Source: Atherix ibis
Taxonomy: Eukaryota; Arthropoda; Insecta; Diptera; Athericidae
Length of the DNA: 64,000 nucleotides
Direction: 5' to 3'
NCBI GenBank assembly: GCA_958298945.1
Contig: OY282610.1
Span: 24,266,233-24,330,232, forward strand
Below the pieces are notes generated by a model that worked only from the letters and a program-made list of their open reading frames with translations, made no database searches and was not told the DNA's origin. The stretch's first letter is position 1. The number at the start of each line of letters is the position of its first letter. Below are positions 59,511 to 64,000 of this stretch, in pieces. The translations under genes and the position numbers were made by a program.

Positions 59511-60180
59511 CTGAGGTCAGATGACAGTACCCTAACGAGTAGTGTCGCCTGAGAATGAAAAAGTAACGAGAATAAGAAAAAAAAAAATATAAGCAAACAA
59601 CACAACGCCAATAACAAAAACGACAAAAGCCAAAACAAGACGAACAGCCATAATATCGGTTATTAATTAATGTTGAATCGTTTCTTTTATTTTATTTAAA
59701 TTGATTTGAATTGATTTCTTTCTGGCCTCTCCACTCCCTTTACTATTTTTTGTTTATGAGGTATTTGGTTTTTTCTTGTTGTTTATTTTTAACTTTGCCT
59801 CTTCAATAAAATCAAAACGGTTACCGCAGCAAAAATTCAGTAGCAAATGAATTTTTACGATCACCTATAATTCGTGTCGTCTAATGATAACTGATCTTAA
59901 TTTAGAAAATGATTGAAAGAAGAAGAAAAAAATGAGATAAAAAAGCCCACACAGATTTTATAATTAAGATCAGTATTTTCAACGACAAAAAAAAACAAAC
60001 AAAAGAAACAAAAATAATATCTGAAATAGTGTAAAAAAAATACAAAAACAAAACAAGATATGAAGTGTTATCGATTTAAAGGTTTGGAAAGTACAGCTCG
60101 GTTATTTAAAAAACTTTAAACAAATATATCAGTTAAGATTAAGTTTAATTTTAATGCCAGATAATTTTATCATTAATTGC
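59161..60180. other. A+T-rich intron with GA microsatellite
   Basis: A GA run of about 14 units lies at 59478-59505. A pyrimidine tract with GACAG|GTGAAA occurs at 59359/59360, a weak recursive-splice look-alike. No gene recognised. Confidence 0.6.
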
Positions 60181-60996
60181 ACAAACAATACGTCGACTGA
60201 GTGCCGGACCGACAGGCTTTGAATGATGATTTGTTAAACAAAATTTTCTGAGGCTAATTTCTCGATTCGTGTATACGGTAATAAGCTAACTTATCATATA
60301 TGGATTCCTGAAAACTATGGAGAAGCCATTGTATACGGGACCTTTCACATATCTGTACAATAAAAAGTCCATCTTGTCGGCTAATTGACATCACCAAATC
60401 TTAAAATCACATTTAGTCCAGAGATGATGGTCAAAATACACACTAGACAGTTAGTTAGCTTTGTTACAGCTGCTTGTGGCTTTTAAGAGCCTTATGTCTG
60501 GTAAATTTGCTTATTGACGTATCCACCGACCAAAAAATAAGCCTCGTCACTGAAGAAAATTTTATGTGAAACGTGGCTACGGTAATAAGTAAAATTTTTC
60601 TCCGAAAACCCACAAATAACTATAAGAAAGCCATTGTATCTGGGACCTATTTTATACATCCCTACAATAAAAATTCCGACGACGTCAAATCGCATGATCT
60701 TGTCGACTAATTGACATCACCAAATTTCGACATGACACCTCATTAGAAGGTTTTTGGCATTGTGTGACTTAAAGCGTCATCTTATTAAAACCACATTTAT
60801 TCCAGATTTAAATATTAAAGTTCAAGCTAAAAAAATGTCAGTTATCACATGATTAGAAATGACGGTAACGGTCTCTTCTTTTTTTCTTATTTGTATCAAA
60901 ATAAATACCCGAAAGTAAATTTGCATGAATACAGTGGCTTTATTGCAGTTGCTTGTGGAGTCTAAGAACCTTATACCTGATAAATTTGCGCATTGC
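60181..60996 (-). pseudogene. Two tandem mariner remnants (rosa-like), minus strand
   Basis: The minus strand of 60492-60695 reads MYKIGPRYNGFL and then KIFFSDEAYFLVGGYVNKQ, the first catalytic-Asp region of rosa-like transposases. A diverged second copy covers about 60250-60510, sharing AATTGACATCACCAAAT and AAGCCATTGTAT; both copies carry a TTGTGG...AAGA.CCTTAT...TAAATTTGC stretch (60474-60513 and 60952-60993). Both are truncated and rearranged. Confidence 0.7.
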
Positions 60997-61320
60997 CCTT
61001 AAAATATGTAAAAACACAAAGAGTATTCAATTTCTTGGAAAAATTACTCTTAAAGTTACTAGAGTTTTTAGATTTTTAATTTTTAGCATAAAATTTCACA
61101 GACGAAAAAGATGCACCATTGCATAAAAAATCTATTCGAAAAATCCATTGAACTTATGGAAGAGAGTGAATAAATTACTCAAAATAAACAAAATATCTAA
61201 ATTGACAATAATTTTTAGGGGTGCAAATTGCTGCTGACTAATCAATTTGATGAAGACTATCAAAAGAATGTATTAGATTTAAATTTAAATTTAAAAAATT
61301 TGTAGAGATAATTGTGGTAT
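60997..61320. other. A+T-rich spacer
   Basis: Nothing recognised. Confidence 0.6.
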
Positions 61321-61835
61321 CAAGGAAGATAGGATCAAGGAAGATGGTACAACGAGTTCTGTCGAACGAGCAGCATGGAAATTGTAGTCAAAATTTTCAT
61401 ATTAATTTCTAGAAAAAGCGCTGCAATACCATTTTTGAAAAAGTCACTTTATTTTAATTGTAAAAACTAAAATATTTTTAATTAAAAGAAAAAATGGGTT
61501 AAACTGCACCAGTTACTTGGAAGGAAACTGCATTATCGCGCGAGAAAAATAACAAAGGCAAAAAAAAAAAATTTCGTTGTTAAAAGAAAAAAAAATTTGT
61601 TAAAATTGTTAAAAGGAAAAAAAATGTCGTTGGAAGACGGTCGAACGAGCAGCATGGAAACTGTAGGCAAATATGTTATATTAACTTCTAGAAAAACCCC
61701 TGCAATACCATTTTCGAAAAAGTCATTTCCTTTTACTAATAAAAAGCAGAATATTTTTAACATAAAAAAAAACTATTTAAACTGCACCACCAATTTTTAT
61801 CAGAACTGCACTATCTTTTGGATATGGTAAAACTG
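61321..61835. repeat. Tandem duplication (~280 bp) of unassigned transposon-like sequence
   Basis: 61365-61530 and 61645-61800 align: GAACGAGCAGCATGGAAA, TTCTAGAAAAA..C.CTGCAAT, ACCATTTT.GAAAAAGTCA, then A+T-rich text and TTAAACTGCACCA. Plus-strand frame 61597-61830 reads SMETVGKYVILTSRKTPAIP in the second copy. I do not recognise the family; it may be the end of a DNA transposon. Confidence 0.65.
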
Positions 61836-62110
61836 CATCATCATTATGAAAAGAAAACAAAGACAAAAAACCTCCAATGATAAAGGGGAAAATTTTCAAA
61901 ATATTTTAAAAATTTTTTTGTTTTCAAATTAAAAAGAAAATGAAAAACTTTCATTTAGTAGCCAGCATTGAGTGCGCAGGCGCCATTTAAATTTAGAACC
62001 GTTAAAAAAAAATATATCAAAATTTTCATATTTAAAAACAAAAACTAGAAAAATTTGCAAAAAATATTAAAATAAAAGAATAAAATGAAGACAAAAAAAA
62101 AACTTCAAAA
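61836..62110. other. A+T-rich spacer
   Basis: Nothing recognised. Confidence 0.6.
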
Positions 62111-64000
62111 CCCAACTTATTTCGCACGGTCACACCTACGCCAATGCGCGTGCAAACATCCTTTTACGTTGCAAATAATTGAAGTTTTTTCCCTTTTTTG
62201 CCACGTTTCTGCAACTTGTTGGGTTTTTTTTTGATTCGTTTTTGTATATTTATTTCCATCTTCCTGTTTGTAAAGAAGCGAGCCACACTCAACCCACCTC
62301 CCCCCCCCCCCCTCACTCCTTCCAACACATACACTACAATAAGAGCGCAAAATGCATATTTATTTTTGATCTTTTATTTTTGCCATTTAAATCAGGGAGT
62401 TTTTAAAAAAATATATATATATTCCAATTGAATCTAATTAAAATAGAAAACCTGCGATACAACTCACCTGCAGGCGCCATTTCCTGGCAATTTGGCACAA
62501 AGAATGACACTGAATCATTGCTTATCCTACTTACGAACGGTGGATATCTACCCTCGTGCATATGAATTCGAAAAACGGCCCCTTTTTCGTGTGTGTGTTT
62601 ATGCGTTTGTGTGCACTTAATCCACTTTACCGACATCGCATCCATAACTTTGTTATCTGGCATCATTGCGGGTTTTTGCAGTTTTTTTTTTTGTTAAATG
62701 TTCTGTTATAGCATTTCTCCTTCCGCCATTTCGATGTAAGGTTGAGTACAATAGGAAATAAAATGGATTCCTTATGTCTGTGGGGATGGATTTATCTCCG
62801 AACTGGTGTCAATGGGAATCATCATCGCCTTGTACGTGTATCGGTGGGGTTGATTCGTTTCGATTGTGCAACTCGGTGGCGTTGTCTGTCGTCGATCGAT
62901 GCCAGCCGCCATACCAGAATGCGATTGTCATGTTCCTCTTCTCCGGTTCGCATTAACAACGTGTCGATTTGGTATCAATTAGCTCCGCGGAATTCTGGAC
63001 CATTCAGATGGTATCGATGGTATTGATGTGGCCTGTCCATAATAGACCAGAAAATGATGGAAATTGGCCCGATTGGGTACTGTCGTTAAATCCTTCTTGT
63101 TACTTTGTGTGCTGTTATCACAAAGAAATTCTCGGATGTGAACGATTGGCTTGGATACGAGCGCAACCGCATCCAAAGTATTAACAAAATGGATATGATC
63201 CCAATTCGAGAGGAGCACAATGACGATGTCGGGCGATGACTATGCCAATACCCGTACCAGTGGTGATTTCCTACCTCATCATCGCAAGCCAGACATCCAA
63301 TCCCCGGCATGGTCGTTTCGTTTTAATAGCTGTCGTCCACTTGTCTTGTTTTAATCAGGTTCTCTTGAGGTCGATTTGTACATCTTTGGGGTTTGGTTTT
63401 ATTCATTTATTATCAAATACGAGTCTTTGTTCTCCAAATCAGTATACTGGACCAATTCGATTGCCATAGAACCGCACAGAAGGCATAAGCCCACAATTCA
63501 CCTTTCGCATTATTCACGTGCACTTCCTATACGAGGGCATATCGCTTCGATGGCGTAATTCGATTTCCTTTGGGGCTATTCAACGTAAACAAATGCACAC
63601 ACACACACATACACACGCATACAAACCTATCCGCATAGAAGGAAGGAGAATGTAAAATGTACGGGAACTAATTTTTTCTGCATAGAATATGGCATAAGAA
63701 AACTGTTTTGGGACGGGGTCGGCCGATTCATTCTGTTGGTCGGTGTTTGTTTTGCTTCTTCTTCCTGCCTGCCTGGTTAACTGCATATCCAGTAGTAACG
63801 ATGCCAGTGAATCTCATCCATAAAAACAAGAAGAGACCGAAAGCCAAATAATAATAGCAGGGCATCAACATAAATAATGTGGCGCCTGTTGGACCGACCG
63901 ACCAGATCAGAAGCCGACAACCCTACTACAGTCTACATGGCGTTTCACGGTCCTGCAAGCACACGTTCCTTAAGATTTGAAGACCTTGCAGACTTACAAA
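62111..64000. other. Complex intronic island 7, to the window end
   Basis: The longest complex stretch at the right end, less A+T-rich and with few repeats. It includes a poly-C run (62299-62312) and CA-rich simple sequence (63591-63616). Open frames such as 62742-63026 (plus) and 62979-63218 (minus) overlap on opposite strands and have no domains. The next T-box exon was looked for here and not found. Candidate regulatory DNA, or the approach to a region beyond the window. Confidence 0.4.

Noticed and set aside
62742..63218. Plus-strand 94-codon and minus-strand 79-codon frames
   Set aside because: They overlap on opposite strands, lack domains, and lie in a non-repetitive noncoding-looking island.
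63340..63370. TTTTAATCAG|GTTCTC as a recursive splice site
   Set aside because: The acceptor half is reasonable but GTTCTC is not a plausible donor.

Overview
The window is eukaryotic, very probably insect, nuclear DNA. It is A+T-rich and full of homopolymer runs, degenerate minisatellites and decayed mariner transposons, with almost no protein-coding sequence. The only host coding sequence I can support is two internal plus-strand exons (3813-3926 and 5463-5616). Together they encode 88 complete codons, plus one split codon, of a T-box DNA-binding domain. Wording and splice phases fit the TBX2/3 subfamily gene known in Drosophila as optomotor-blind (omb) or bifid (bi). The exon encoding the T-box start lies upstream of the window. 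The exon that should follow (family motif T-I-L-N-S-M-H-K-Y) was not found, so bases 5617-64000 read as part of one intron of at least 58 kb. The omb assignment is confident; the order (perhaps Diptera) is a guess.

Layout. 1-3812: upstream intron with a 16-bp minisatellite (2.1-2.5 kb). 3813-5616: T-box exon, a 1.5-kb intron holding a dead mariner fragment and a T-tract minisatellite, then a second T-box exon. 5617-64000: giant intron. It holds about ten different tandem-repeat fields: 7.1-7.7, 9.8-10.9, 12.1-13.9, 16.2-17.0, 18.3-19.5, 25.2-27.1, 33.5-34.9, 42.5-43.1, 45.8-47.3, 50.4-51.2 and 58.0-58.5 kb. Transposon remains are rosa-like mariner pieces at 24.1, 29.2, 58.7 and 60.2 kb, a broken LINE with RNase H at 36.7-38.3 kb, a nearly full-length mariner with recognisable terminal repeats at 54.87-57.13 kb, and two copies of an unrecognised repeat with a CTT-rich core at 30.9-32.2 kb and inside that mariner at 55.7-56.8 kb. 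Between these lie less A+T-rich, non-repetitive islands (8.5-9.4, 14.2-15.5, 20.3-22.6, 40.1-42.0, 48.3-49.9, 51.7-53.3, 62.1-64.0 kb). They are the best places for enhancers, although no enhancer can be proven from one sequence.

The most interesting signals come from how such an intron might work. Several zero-length-exon (recursive) splice site candidates occur on the plus strand; the best are at 14812/14813, 44814/44815, 24089/24090 and 39592/39593. A tandem field carries 12 CACGTG E-boxes at about 114-bp spacing. Another carries eight AAAATGGC (YY1/Pho-like) words. There are three striking hairpins (34675-34741, 44082-44123, 57440-57504). No complete gene, rRNA gene, convincing tRNA gene or CRISPR array is present. 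I found no proven new system; the CTT-core repeat family and the recursive-splice candidates are the leads most worth testing.
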